A DNA stretch of 8,076 bases, taken from Bacteroidales bacterium GP1 (GTDB lineage: Bacteria; Bacteroidota; Bacteroidia; Bacteroidales; Muribaculaceae). Made by a program: the position numbers and the translations under genes. The notes below the pieces were generated by a model that saw nothing but the letters and a program-made list of their open reading frames with translations, was not told the DNA's origin and ran no database searches. Of the stretch, positions 1 to 6,417 are shown in pieces. How positions within the stretch are numbered: the stretch's first letter is position 1; each line of letters begins with the position of its first letter. The stretch is from contig DAAI01000022.1 of assembly GCA_001701105.1 (NCBI GenBank), positions 26,422-34,497 on the forward strand, given 5' to 3'.

Positions 1-31
1 GAGCTTTTGCAATCATCGTCTTGACTGCCAC
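1..31 (-). CDS. Possible start of a further minus-strand gene (partial)
   Basis: Below the comF stop at 87, a minus-strand frame opens with GTG at 31 (VAVKTMIAKA) or ATG at 16 (MIAKA) and stays open to the window edge. Only five to ten codons are visible, so this may be the next operon gene or chance. Nothing else is recognised in bases 1-86. Confidence 0.2.
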   Translation of the reverse strand, partial: MAVKTMIAKA

Positions 32-86
32 AGATGTGCTCTATCCCCTTTTCAATGGTAACTGATGTGCTTGATAATTGAAAGCC

Positions 87-782
87 TTAAAAAGTAACCG
101 CGAGTGATAATAGCGATATCCTCGCATCAGGAATTGCCGCAAGGATAGCCTCAGCGGCCGCAGTAAGCGTAGCCCCGGTGGTGCATACATCATCAACCAA
201 AAGGATATGCCGGTCTCGAAGATCTTCAGCTTCGCTGAGCCGGAAAATTCCGCGCGTATTATCAAGCCGCTCCCTATGACTGAGGCTTGTCTGGGTCTTA
301 TGCCCTTTGATAGCCTTTAGGGAGCGGGATACACGGATGCCGGTGGCCTCCCCGATTCCATAGGCCAGATATGCACTCTGATTATATCCTCTCCCGGCCT
401 CTTTCAACCAATACATTGGAACCGGCACAATTACATCAGCATCTGATAAAAAACCACTTGTGAGTATTTCCCTTCCTACAATCCTCCCGAGGCTATGGGC
501 GAGTCCGGGGAATCTCCTGTACTTGAAATCGTGAATCAACCCGGCCAACTCCGAATCATGGGTGTAAAAGAAATGTCCTGACGCTCTTTCAAAGGGGATA
601 AGGCCCGCAAATCGCTGTTCCATCGGATTATCTTTCCGCGTATGATACAATGTTCGCGGAAGTGAGGCTATACACCCCTCGCATATGAATTTTTCACTCT
701 CCGCTAACCTTCCACCACAGCAATGACATTCACGGGGATAGAGTAAATCCAGCATATTTCCAATAAAAGCGGGGATTTTCAT
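87..782 (-). CDS. comF: ComF family protein (phosphoribosyltransferase-like)
   Basis: 231 residues, a normal length for the ComF/GntX family. The N-terminus holds a probable zinc-binding cysteine cluster (C19, C21, C22, then C34 and C37). The middle has the family signature around residues 119-137 (VPVPMYWLKEAGRGYNQSA), followed by a KTQTSLSHRERLDNTRG segment near 162-178. Residues 194-205 (LLVDDVCTTGAT) form the PRPP-binding loop of type I phosphoribosyltransferases. In competent bacteria ComF helps bring single-stranded DNA across the inner membrane; in non-competent relatives the role is unclear, so the exact reaction here is unknown. The ATG at 782 overlaps the recX stop by 4 bp (ATGA), which implies translational coupling as the last recognisable gene of the prmC-recX-comF operon. 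The fold call is firm; the biological role is inference from family membership. Confidence 0.93.
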   Translation of the reverse strand: MKIPAFIGNMLDLLYPRECHCCGGRLAESEKFICEGCIASLPRTLYHTRKDNPMEQRFAGLIPFERASGHFFYTHDSELAGLIHDFKYRRFPGLAHSLGRIVGREILTSGFLSDADVIVPVPMYWLKEAGRGYNQSAYLAYGIGEATGIRVSRSLKAIKGHKTQTSLSHRERLDNTRGIFRLSEAEDLRDRHILLVDDVCTTGATLTAAAEAILAAIPDARISLLSLAVTF

Positions 783-1270
783 TGCTCCAATTGTTTCCGG
801 GTCATTGCCTCCGTTATCTTAACGCACAATCCGGCTTCAAATCCCTTGCTCCCGAGATGGCGTATCAATTTCTCCCGGCCCTCCCTTGTGGAAAGGTCAA
901 GCCCACGGGCCTTCAGCTTCGCCCCCCTTACCAACGCTTCTTTGTAGTCTTTTGGATCGATTGCAGAAAGAGCCTCCTCAATTATCACCCTTTCTATTCT
1001 CTTGGAGTAAAGAAATGCCGATATTTTCCGCTTTCCCCACCCTGAGAACCGGACTTTATCACGAGCCACGGCCTCGGCATACCGCCGGGAGTCGATGAAT
1101 CTATCATTAAGAAGCCGTTCTATAATCATATCCCTTTCTGCGGAAGGGAGGCCGGCCTTATATAGTTTTTCTTCAATGTCATGCCGGCATTGCTCTGAAC
1201 GCGCACATAGCGCTGCCATTCTCTGCAACAGTTTCTCCGGATCTGCCGGTTTCTTGTTAAGACTCGCCAT
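779..1270 (-). CDS. recX: Regulatory protein RecX
   Basis: RecX binds RecA filaments and modulates their activity in recombination and the SOS response. With the start chosen here the protein is 163 residues, all predicted helical, and shows the tandem three-helix repeats of the family. The best-conserved stretch is residues 53-92 (LLNDRFIDSRRYAEA, then FSGWGKRKISAFLYSKRI), matching the usual pattern of a short Asp/Arg turn, a Gly and basic residues. The frame is open to an ATG at 1309, but that start would overlap prmC by 53 bp and add 13 residues (MMHMGRNVSSRQH) that do not look like RecX. The ATG at 1270 gives a 14-bp overlap with the end of prmC and is preferred. No strong Shine-Dalgarno sequence precedes either start. 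The stop overlaps the comF start by 4 bp. Confidence 0.9.
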   Translation of the reverse strand: MASLNKKPADPEKLLQRMAALCARSEQCRHDIEEKLYKAGLPSAERDMIIERLLNDRFIDSRRYAEAVARDKVRFSGWGKRKISAFLYSKRIERVIIEEALSAIDPKDYKEALVRGAKLKARGLDLSTREGREKLIRHLGSKGFEAGLCVKITEAMTRKQLEQ

Positions 1271-2114
1271 ATGTTGCCGTGATGAAACGTTTCTTCCCAT
1301 GTGCATCATTTATGATGCATATATTGCCAAAGCCCTCTTTTGCGATGTAATCTTTCAATTCTCCGGCGCAACTGGGATTGATCTCAAGATATAATCTCCC
1401 TCCCGGAGTAAGGCCGATTCTGGCGATTCCTACCACAGAGCGGTAAGTGATCAAGGGATCCTCATCCGGTACGAAGAGAGCCAACTCCGGTTCATAATTC
1501 AATACATTAGCCTCCATATGCTTGCGCTCCGACTCCAGGACATATGGCGGATTGCTAACCACAATATCCATACTTTCCGGCTTCGGAACCCAATTGTGAA
1601 AATCTGCTCGGATGAATTTTATCCGCACTCCACATACCCGGGCATTCTCCTTTGCCACTTCCAACGCAGCTTCGGAAATATCCACTGCCGTAATGTCGGG
1701 AAACCTGAGTGATCTTGCCAAAGCCACGGCTATAGCGCCCGAGCCGGTACCGAGGTCGAGCACTCGAAGATCGCTCTTCCCGGCCGCTTCATCAACAATC
1801 AGATCCACAAGTTCCGCTGTCTCCGGACGCGGGATGAGCACTGCCGGTGACACTTTCAGGTCGAGACCATGAAAATAGGTTGTGCCGAGAATATATTGCA
1901 ATGGCTCGTGATTTTCAAGTCTTCTTAAAATTCCGTCCACACGCTTTATGAACGAATCGCTTACAGGCATATCGCCATGAATAATCTGCTCTGTAGCGTT
2001 CCAACCTTTGAGGCTCTGAAAGATTAGACGCACCATTGCCTTAGCCTCCCCTTCACCGTATTCCCCGGCGAGGCGATGTCTCAATTCCCGAGCCATACCA
2101 TCTACAGTCACCAT
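1257..2114 (-). CDS. prmC: Peptide chain release factor N5-glutamine methyltransferase PrmC (HemK)
   Basis: This SAM-dependent cytoplasmic enzyme methylates the glutamine of the GGQ motif in release factors RF1 and RF2, improving translation termination. It is 285 residues, the usual family length. A helical N-terminal substrate-recognition domain (about 1-75) ends in the conserved PLQYILG (71-77). The linker IPRPETAELV (94-103) follows, then SAM motif I LDLGTGSGAIAV (119-130), an acidic residue for the ribose near 145 (AVDIS), and the catalytic NPPY at 188-191. All expected motifs are intact. It is the first gene of a minus-strand operon with recX and comF, and its end overlaps the recX start. 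The start at 2114 is the first in-frame ATG; a second ATG at 2096 is possible but would remove six residues only. Confidence 0.96.
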   Translation of the reverse strand: MVTVDGMARELRHRLAGEYGEGEAKAMVRLIFQSLKGWNATEQIIHGDMPVSDSFIKRVDGILRRLENHEPLQYILGTTYFHGLDLKVSPAVLIPRPETAELVDLIVDEAAGKSDLRVLDLGTGSGAIAVALARSLRFPDITAVDISEAALEVAKENARVCGVRIKFIRADFHNWVPKPESMDIVVSNPPYVLESERKHMEANVLNYEPELALFVPDEDPLITYRSVVGIARIGLTPGGRLYLEINPSCAGELKDYIAKEGFGNICIINDAHGKKRFITATYGES

Positions 2115-2194
2115 ATCTGTTCTTCTTTGCTTATCCTTTTCTGCTTGTCTTACCTGATTCCCTTATCGGGTGGGATGCTCTTTCTTGCCCTTTG

Positions 2195-2226
2195 CAAAAT
2201 TACTTTTTCTTCCCCTTTTACACAAA
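2195..2226 (-). promoter_or_regulatory. Bacteroidetes-type promoter of the prmC-recX-comF operon
   Basis: On the minus strand, TTTG (2226-2223) is followed by exactly 20 nt and then TAATTTTG (2202-2195). This is a full match to the Bacteroidetes housekeeping promoter, a -33 TTTG and a -7 TAnnTTTG separated by about 19-21 nt. Transcription should begin near 2187-2190, leaving a leader of about 75 nt before the prmC ATG at 2114. The match and spacing are seen directly; activity is inferred. Confidence 0.75.
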
Positions 2227-2255
2227 AAAAATGGCACCTTCCCCTGTTTAAAACA

Positions 2256-2286
2256 TTTATATGAACTATGAGAATGATTATTTTTC
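2256..2286 (+). promoter_or_regulatory. Possible weak promoter of the lysozyme-lipoprotein-thioesterase cassette
   Basis: On the plus strand, TTTA (2256-2259), a 19-nt spacer and TATTTTTC (2279-2286) each differ from the Bacteroidetes consensus (TTTG, TAnnTTTG) by one base. It would give a leader of about 50 nt before the ATG at 2346, which fits the start preferred for the lysozyme. The region is AT-rich, so a chance match is quite possible. Confidence 0.25.
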
Positions 2287-2345
2287 CACTTTTTCCAGAG
2301 AAAGATAATATGAACCATCTTTTCATCATGTTTGTTTTAACCTTG

Positions 2346-3020
2346 ATGAAAAAGATCAGCTTAATATTATTCGGGTTCATAGCCTGTCTGTTGGTTGCGA
2401 TTGGTTTCATCGAGTCGCCTGAGATAGAGGTGATAAAACTATTGAATCCAACCGTTACTGTACGGGCATCCGTAAAGGCGGAATCAAATTCCGTCGACCC
2501 GTTCGAGAAAGCGGTGGCTCTTATAAAGAAATATGAGACACTCCACCAGCCACGCCATTGGCCGCTTGTAGGCTATGGCCACAAAGTGTTACCGGGAGAA
2601 AATTTCCCAAGAAATAAAGCATTGTCTGAATCGCGCGCCGATGCATTGCTACGCGCCGATTTAAAGAAAAATTGCGCCGTATTCCGTGAATTTGGCGCCG
2701 ACTCGCTCTTGCTTGGTGTGCTCGCCTATAATATTGGTTCAGGAGCCACAAAGCGCAGCAGAGTTGTTTCTTCGCTTAAATCGGGTAATCGTGACATCCG
2801 CGATATCTATCTCTCCTATTGCAGATATAAAGGCAAGGAGCATAAGCAGATAAAGCAGCGACGAATTGAAGAATTCGATGCTCTCTTCATTACAGAAACT
2901 TCATCCCCGAAAGAATCTGCCGAAGTCATCCCCGACAGCAAAATCAGCCTTAAGGATAGCCTCCGGCAAAATATTAACAGTCTGACAGCCGTTCCAACAC
3001 TATGCAATTTCAATTTATAG
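2346..3020 (+). CDS. GH24-like (phage-type) lysozyme, membrane-anchored or exported
   Basis: A 224-residue protein beginning with a basic, hydrophobic signal or anchor segment (MKKISLILFGFIACLLVAIG). The frame stays open back to an ATG at 2268, but 2346 starts exactly at this signal and is preferred. The mature part resembles phage T4-type lysozymes (GH24), muramidases that cut peptidoglycan. It has IKKYE with putative catalytic E64, GYGH at 76-79, LAYNIGSG at 127-134 (equivalent to the FNxG motif), and RRIEEFDALF near 172-181 (the RRxxE motif). The segment between E64 and GYGH is about five residues shorter than in T4 lysozyme, and the usual Asp and Thr catalytic partners are not seen. The family as I recall it in Bacteroidales shares this shape, so activity is uncertain. 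The tail after about 185 is variable and polar. Its end overlaps the next gene by 19 bp. Confidence 0.8.
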   Translation: MKKISLILFGFIACLLVAIGFIESPEIEVIKLLNPTVTVRASVKAESNSVDPFEKAVALIKKYETLHQPRHWPLVGYGHKVLPGENFPRNKALSESRADALLRADLKKNCAVFREFGADSLLLGVLAYNIGSGATKRSRVVSSLKSGNRDIRDIYLSYCRYKGKEHKQIKQRRIEEFDALFITETSSPKESAEVIPDSKISLKDSLRQNINSLTAVPTLCNFNL

Positions 3021-3835
3021 CAATATTAATGTTAGGGCTTCTGGGTCTGTCGACCGCTTGCGGGCGAGAGAAGAAAGTCCATTCCGCTGTTGACGATCTT
3101 CAGCATTCAGGTGCCGTCGCGGCCCCGGTCAAGAAGCTTGTTCAGGCAGTGGCCGATAATGATTCCGCTGGTTTTGCAGCGCTCGTGAGCTATCCGCTTG
3201 CACGACCCTATCCGCTGCACGACATTGAGGATTCTGCTCAGATGCAGAAATATTATCATATCCTTGTCGACGATTCGTTGAGGGCTGCATTGACACAAAA
3301 CGGCCCGGAGAAATGGGATCATGTGGGATGGAGAGGCTGGACTCTGCAACCCGACCATCAGACTCTTTTATGGATCGATTCGCTGCTCTACGATGTGCCT
3401 TATATGTCGGAGTCCGAGCGCGTGCAACTTATCAAAGAACAAAAACGCGATATGGCATCCATAGAGCCACATTACCGCGACGGATGGGAGCCTTTGGCCG
3501 CGCTGAAAGCATTTGATGGCAGAATCGTAAGAATCGACCATAAAGTGAATTGCGCCCACACCGAGCAGGGAAGCATAAGGATGATGATATTTGCCCCGGA
3601 CTCCGATCTATCCGGAGAGCCCGTGAATATTTATACCGGTTCGCTTTCTACCGAAGGTTCGGCGTTGTCGCCGGTGTACGACTTCTCGGATGAAGAGGGA
3701 AATACGGCAATATGGGATGCCGATCCTGTCGACTGCACGGAGAATGCACCTATCACATTTAATACTCCCGAAGGAAACCCGTCAAAAATGTCAGCCATTA
3801 AAATTTACTGGCTCGACCTCCTTAATGTACGTTAA
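3002..3835 (+). CDS. Putative lipoprotein of unknown function
   Basis: 277 residues with an N-terminal hydrophobic stretch ending in LSTAC, so C20 is the probable lipidated cysteine. The lipobox is imperfect (Ser rather than Leu at -3), and there is no Lys or Arg before the hydrophobic core, from either the ATG at 3002 or the ATG at 3029. The residues after C20 (GREKK) are basic rather than acidic, so the Bacteroidetes surface-export signal is not evident, which suggests a periplasm-facing lipoprotein. Residues 43-130 carry a pattern I associate with conserved but unnamed Bacteroidales lipoproteins: LVSYPLARPYPLHDI (61-75) and WDHVGWRGWTL (105-115). The second half looks beta-rich. No catalytic motif is recognised. 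It overlaps the lysozyme by 19 bp and lies 10 bp before the thioesterase, so co-transcription is likely. Confidence 0.72.
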   Translation: MQFQFIAILMLGLLGLSTACGREKKVHSAVDDLQHSGAVAAPVKKLVQAVADNDSAGFAALVSYPLARPYPLHDIEDSAQMQKYYHILVDDSLRAALTQNGPEKWDHVGWRGWTLQPDHQTLLWIDSLLYDVPYMSESERVQLIKEQKRDMASIEPHYRDGWEPLAALKAFDGRIVRIDHKVNCAHTEQGSIRMMIFAPDSDLSGEPVNIYTGSLSTEGSALSPVYDFSDEEGNTAIWDADPVDCTENAPITFNTPEGNPSKMSAIKIYWLDLLNVR

Positions 3836-3845
3836 TTTGTAAATA

Positions 3846-4628
3846 ATGGATAGAAAATTTACGCAGACTTTCTTCCTATCGGCAGGCGAGACTGATGCCG
3901 AGGGGAGACTGTCGGTGCCATTCCTGACTTCTAAAATCATTGACATCTCCACGGCGCATGCCAATTCATTGGGGATCGGAAATCCTTCCATGGAGACAAA
4001 GGGATGCGGATGGGTGCTGTCGAGACTGGCTCTCGATATGCAACGATACCCGGAAGTGAACGAAACATACTCCCTAACTACATGGATTGAAGGCTGGAAC
4101 CGACACTTTTCGGAACGTATCATTCAGGTCACCTCCGCCGACGGGCAGACATTCGGATACGCCCGCACCGTATGGATGGTGCTGGATACTACAACGCGCG
4201 AAAGCGTCGGCCTCTCCCATCTTTCGATTCCCGAGGGGCTCGAAATTCCGGGAGAATGCCCGATTCCAAAACAAGGACGCCACATATTGGTCCTTCCTGC
4301 CGATAGTCAGGAAGAACCCGGCAAAGGGTACATAAAGGCTAATCAGGATTCGTTTAAATATTTAATAAAATATTGCGACCTTGATTTTTATCGTCATGTA
4401 AATACCGTACGCTACATCGCCTTGTTGCTCAACCGATTTCCTCTCGATGTATGGGACAAGACTGAAGTTAGCAGGATGGAATTGGCCTTCATGCACGAGC
4501 TCCGGTTCGGTCAGGAAGTCACGGTTCGCCGCCATGATGAAGGAATGAATTCATTGTTTACAATTGTGGATAAAAACGGATTGCCCTCTCTTTGCGCGAA
4601 TCTCCGGAGGAGAGAGCGAAAAGAATAG
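3846..4628 (+). CDS. Acyl-ACP thioesterase (FatA/FatB-like family)
   Basis: 260 residues, with two tandem hotdog domains, the typical size of bacterial acyl-ACP thioesterases. These cytoplasmic enzymes release fatty acids from acyl carrier protein. The first domain (about 1-125) includes VLSRLALDMQRYP and ETYSLTTWIEGWNRHFSERI, typical of the family. The second (about 160-255) has the active-site segment DLDFYRHVNTVRYI (178-191). By comparison with plant FatB, D180, H184 and E218 (34 residues after the His) match the proposed catalytic Asp, His and Glu, but the usual Asn between Asp and His is Tyr182. Bacteroidales often carry one such gene, so it may be a family variant rather than an inactive copy. 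The start at 3846 follows the lipoprotein stop by 10 bp. Product family is firm; chain-length preference cannot be read from the sequence. Confidence 0.88.
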   Translation: MDRKFTQTFFLSAGETDAEGRLSVPFLTSKIIDISTAHANSLGIGNPSMETKGCGWVLSRLALDMQRYPEVNETYSLTTWIEGWNRHFSERIIQVTSADGQTFGYARTVWMVLDTTTRESVGLSHLSIPEGLEIPGECPIPKQGRHILVLPADSQEEPGKGYIKANQDSFKYLIKYCDLDFYRHVNTVRYIALLLNRFPLDVWDKTEVSRMELAFMHELRFGQEVTVRRHDEGMNSLFTIVDKNGLPSLCANLRRRERKE

Positions 4629-4667
4629 CCTTGGGTTAATTTGTTTTAGAGGAAGGGTGAAATTTTA

Positions 4668-4699
4668 TTTGGAAAATTCGTCCTGAACGTATATATTTG
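4668..4699 (+). promoter_or_regulatory. Bacteroidetes-type promoter of the pyrE operon
   Basis: TTTG (4668-4671), a 20-nt spacer and TATATTTG (4692-4699) fully match the Bacteroidetes consensus. The start of transcription is expected near 4704-4707, giving a leader of about 65 nt before the pyrE ATG. The -33 element sits in the loop of a 6-bp inverted repeat (AATTTT 4661-4666, AAAATT 4673-4678), which may be only AT-richness. Confidence 0.8.
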
Positions 4700-4710
4700 C
4701 AGATTCATAC

Positions 4711-4746
4711 GGTGTCGCCGCGGTCAATCCAGGCCACGACTCCGTG
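4711..4746 (+). promoter_or_regulatory. Possible hairpin in the pyrE leader
   Basis: GGTGTCG (4711-4717) can pair with CGACTCC (4737-4743) with one T-T mismatch. A competing short hairpin, CACG-ACTC-CGTG (4735-4746), uses some of the same bases. There is no following T-tract, so it is not an ordinary attenuator. It may be a structured leader or chance pairing; no known riboswitch is recognised. Confidence 0.2.
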
Positions 4747-4770
4747 AGCAAAACCTAAAATTCTGATGAT

Positions 4771-5424
4771 ATGAAGAATCCAGATCGACTGCTCGCTGAA
4801 AAATTGTTGAAAATCAACGCCATCAAACTTCAACCGGAGATACCTTTCATATGGGGTTCCGGCTGGAATTCCCCCATATATAACGACAACCGCCGCATTC
4901 TTTCATATCCGGATGTGCGTAATTTTGTAAAGATTGAACTCGCACGAACCATCATAGAGAAATTCCCGCAGGCGGAGGTAGTGGCAAGTGTATCGGTCGG
5001 GGCGATTGCGATAGGCGCGATTGTGGCCGAATCACTGGGACTTCCATTCATATTCCTGCGTGATACCCCCAAAGATCATGGCCTCGAGAATCTTATCGAA
5101 GGCAATCTGAAACCGGGTCAGAATGTCGTGATGGTCGACGATATCGTCTCAACGGGAGCAAGCACAATCCGGGCAGCCGAGATAATAACGGAGGCTGGTG
5201 GCGTGCCCCTGGGCGGAGTAGCTGTGTTCAATTATGAATTCCCTATGGCTATCAAGAGGCTTCGCAATGAAAACATCGATTTTGAATCGCTGTCAACATA
5301 TTCTGTGATGCTTGATGCCGCCCTCGATCTTGATTATATCTCCCTGGAAGATACAGAGACTCTTAAAGAATGGCGTAAAGACCCGGCCAATTGGGTCCCG
5401 AACAATAATAATCACCAGTCATAA
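4771..5424 (+). CDS. pyrE: Orotate phosphoribosyltransferase
   Basis: PyrE joins orotate and PRPP to make orotidine 5'-monophosphate, the fifth step of de novo pyrimidine synthesis; it works as a dimer in the cytoplasm. The 217 residues cover the whole family. SPIYNDNRR (34-42) is the orotate-side segment, RDTPKDHGLENLIEG (97-111) is the mobile catalytic loop, and VVMVDDIVSTGAS (119-131) is the PRPP loop. In the mobile loop R97, K101 and H103 are kept while the position after the Arg, Lys in the E. coli enzyme, is Asp; I recall the TPKDHGLENLIEG form as usual in Bacteroidales. It is the first gene after a consensus promoter. Its TAA shares one base with the ATG of the next gene (TAATG), implying coupled translation. 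Confidence 0.97.
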   Translation: MKNPDRLLAEKLLKINAIKLQPEIPFIWGSGWNSPIYNDNRRILSYPDVRNFVKIELARTIIEKFPQAEVVASVSVGAIAIGAIVAESLGLPFIFLRDTPKDHGLENLIEGNLKPGQNVVMVDDIVSTGASTIRAAEIITEAGGVPLGGVAVFNYEFPMAIKRLRNENIDFESLSTYSVMLDAALDLDYISLEDTETLKEWRKDPANWVPNNNNHQS

Positions 5425-5873
5425 TGGCATCATATAAAAGTAATCCCGTCACTCTCTCCCAAAATGCAGAAAAGGTATATGATAAATTGACCGATCTGAG
5501 CAAACTCGCCGGCTTCATCAAGGATATCCCGGCCGACAGCGTGCCTGAGGATAAACGTCAGCTTCTTGACCAGATCACCGTAACGGGCGATTCCATCACG
5601 ATCCCCGGAGGTCCGACCGGCCCGATCACCCTGACAAAAGGCGACTGCACCCCTTATTCAAAGGTGATATATATCGGTCAAGGCACTCCCGTCCCCGTTT
5701 CTTTGGAATGTAGCCTGGTGCCTACGGGTGCCGACACCTGCGAAGCAGTCGTTATGGCCGATATCAAAGTGCCGATGATGCTAAAGCCAATGCTCAATGG
5801 CCCGATGAATCAGCTTGTGGCTCAAGTGAGTCAAGCCTTAACTCAGATAGCCAGAAAAGGTATAGATGCGTGA
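5424..5873 (+). CDS. SRPBCC-fold (START/polyketide-cyclase-like) protein
   Basis: 149 residues with the general layout of the SRPBCC helix-grip fold. There is an opening strand (SYKSNPVTLSQ), a helix near 15-33 (AEKVYDKLTDLSKLAGFI), several beta strands through about residue 115, and a long C-terminal helix (about 118-145) that would close a hydrophobic pocket. No signal peptide is seen, so it is probably cytoplasmic. Proteins of this fold bind hydrophobic ligands, but the ligand here is unknown and no catalytic residues stand out. A similar small gene directly after pyrE is, as I recall, common in Bacteroidales, which argues for a conserved but uncharacterised partnership. It starts on the last base of the pyrE stop and overlaps the next gene by 8 bp. 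Confidence 0.8.
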   Translation: MASYKSNPVTLSQNAEKVYDKLTDLSKLAGFIKDIPADSVPEDKRQLLDQITVTGDSITIPGGPTGPITLTKGDCTPYSKVIYIGQGTPVPVSLECSLVPTGADTCEAVVMADIKVPMMLKPMLNGPMNQLVAQVSQALTQIARKGIDA

Positions 5874-6417
5874 TTACCGGCATACATGGTTAAAAAAAGG
5901 ATATTTGTCCTTTGTACTCGCAGCCGTCGTTATGGCCATATTATTGGGCGGCTGCACAACCATTGATACCGGCCGGATACCTTCATATCCGGTTTATCTG
6001 AATCTAAGTCCACTTCCGGTATGGGAGAAATATGGTGTAAGCGGATTTTCGGATACCCGCATATTCATCAAGGAATCCCGCATACCCTCCGATTTTGCAT
6101 GGACCGAGCGTGACCGCACGGGCTACGGAGGACTCCTGATAGTTTCAGGAGTCGATCCATTTACCACAGAGGCGTGCGTACCGATAGCCTATGATTTGAG
6201 TTGTCCGGTGGAGCATAGCCGCGACATCAGGGTTGAAATGGTGGCTGCCGACCCGCTCCCTATAGCCCGATGTCCGGTATGCAAATCGGAATACGATGTA
6301 ATCGAAGGTGGCGGGCGTCCGATCTCCGGGAAAGCCGCCGACCACGGATATGGACTGAAAATGTACAGATGCCTTCCCTCGGCTGACGCCTCCGGCGGGT
6401 ATCTCCTAACTAATTGA
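5866..6417 (+). CDS. Lipoprotein with a Rieske-like domain and altered ligand residues
   Basis: 183 residues. The N-terminus has basic residues, a hydrophobic stretch and a good lipobox (LLGGC), so C30 is the likely lipidated cysteine and the protein sits on a membrane facing the periplasm. The region 84-169 resembles a Rieske [2Fe-2S] fold: YGGLLIVSG, then DLSCPVEH (110-117), then CPVCKSEYDVIEGGGRPISG (136-155). Classical Rieske proteins have CxH and CxxH; here the first box is C113-P-V-E116-H117 and the second is C136-P-V-C139, so at least one His is replaced. Further cysteines are C104 and C169. The domain may hold an unusual iron-sulfur centre or zinc, or no metal. It overlaps the upstream gene by 8 bp, and its stop overlaps a possible start of the exporter gene. 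Confidence 0.72.
   Translation: MRDYRHTWLKKGYLSFVLAAVVMAILLGGCTTIDTGRIPSYPVYLNLSPLPVWEKYGVSGFSDTRIFIKESRIPSDFAWTERDRTGYGGLLIVSGVDPFTTEACVPIAYDLSCPVEHSRDIRVEMVAADPLPIARCPVCKSEYDVIEGGGRPISGKAADHGYGLKMYRCLPSADASGGYLLTN

Noticed and set aside
50..83. Inverted repeat TTTCAAT (50-56) / ATTGAAA (77-83) just after comF, as a terminator
   Set aside because: The loop is 20 nt, the stem is AT-rich and no T-tract follows on the minus strand. An 8-bp direct repeat GATGTGCT (33-40, 64-71) in the same stretch is also likely chance.
1271..1309. Longer N-terminus for RecX starting at 1309
   Set aside because: It would overlap prmC by 53 bp and adds 13 residues unlike RecX; the start at 1270 gives a normal short overlap.
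782..1394. Plus-strand open frames opposite comF-recX-prmC
   Set aside because: They are antisense to well-recognised genes, have no family resemblance and are low in plausible protein features.
2268..2345. Longer N-terminus for the lysozyme from ATG 2268 or 2310
   Set aside because: The extra residues precede a complete signal segment beginning MKK at 2346, and the region contains the possible promoter.
4073..4335. Alternative open frames inside the thioesterase gene on both strands
   Set aside because: They are shadows of a gene with clear family motifs; no independent start signal or motif is seen.
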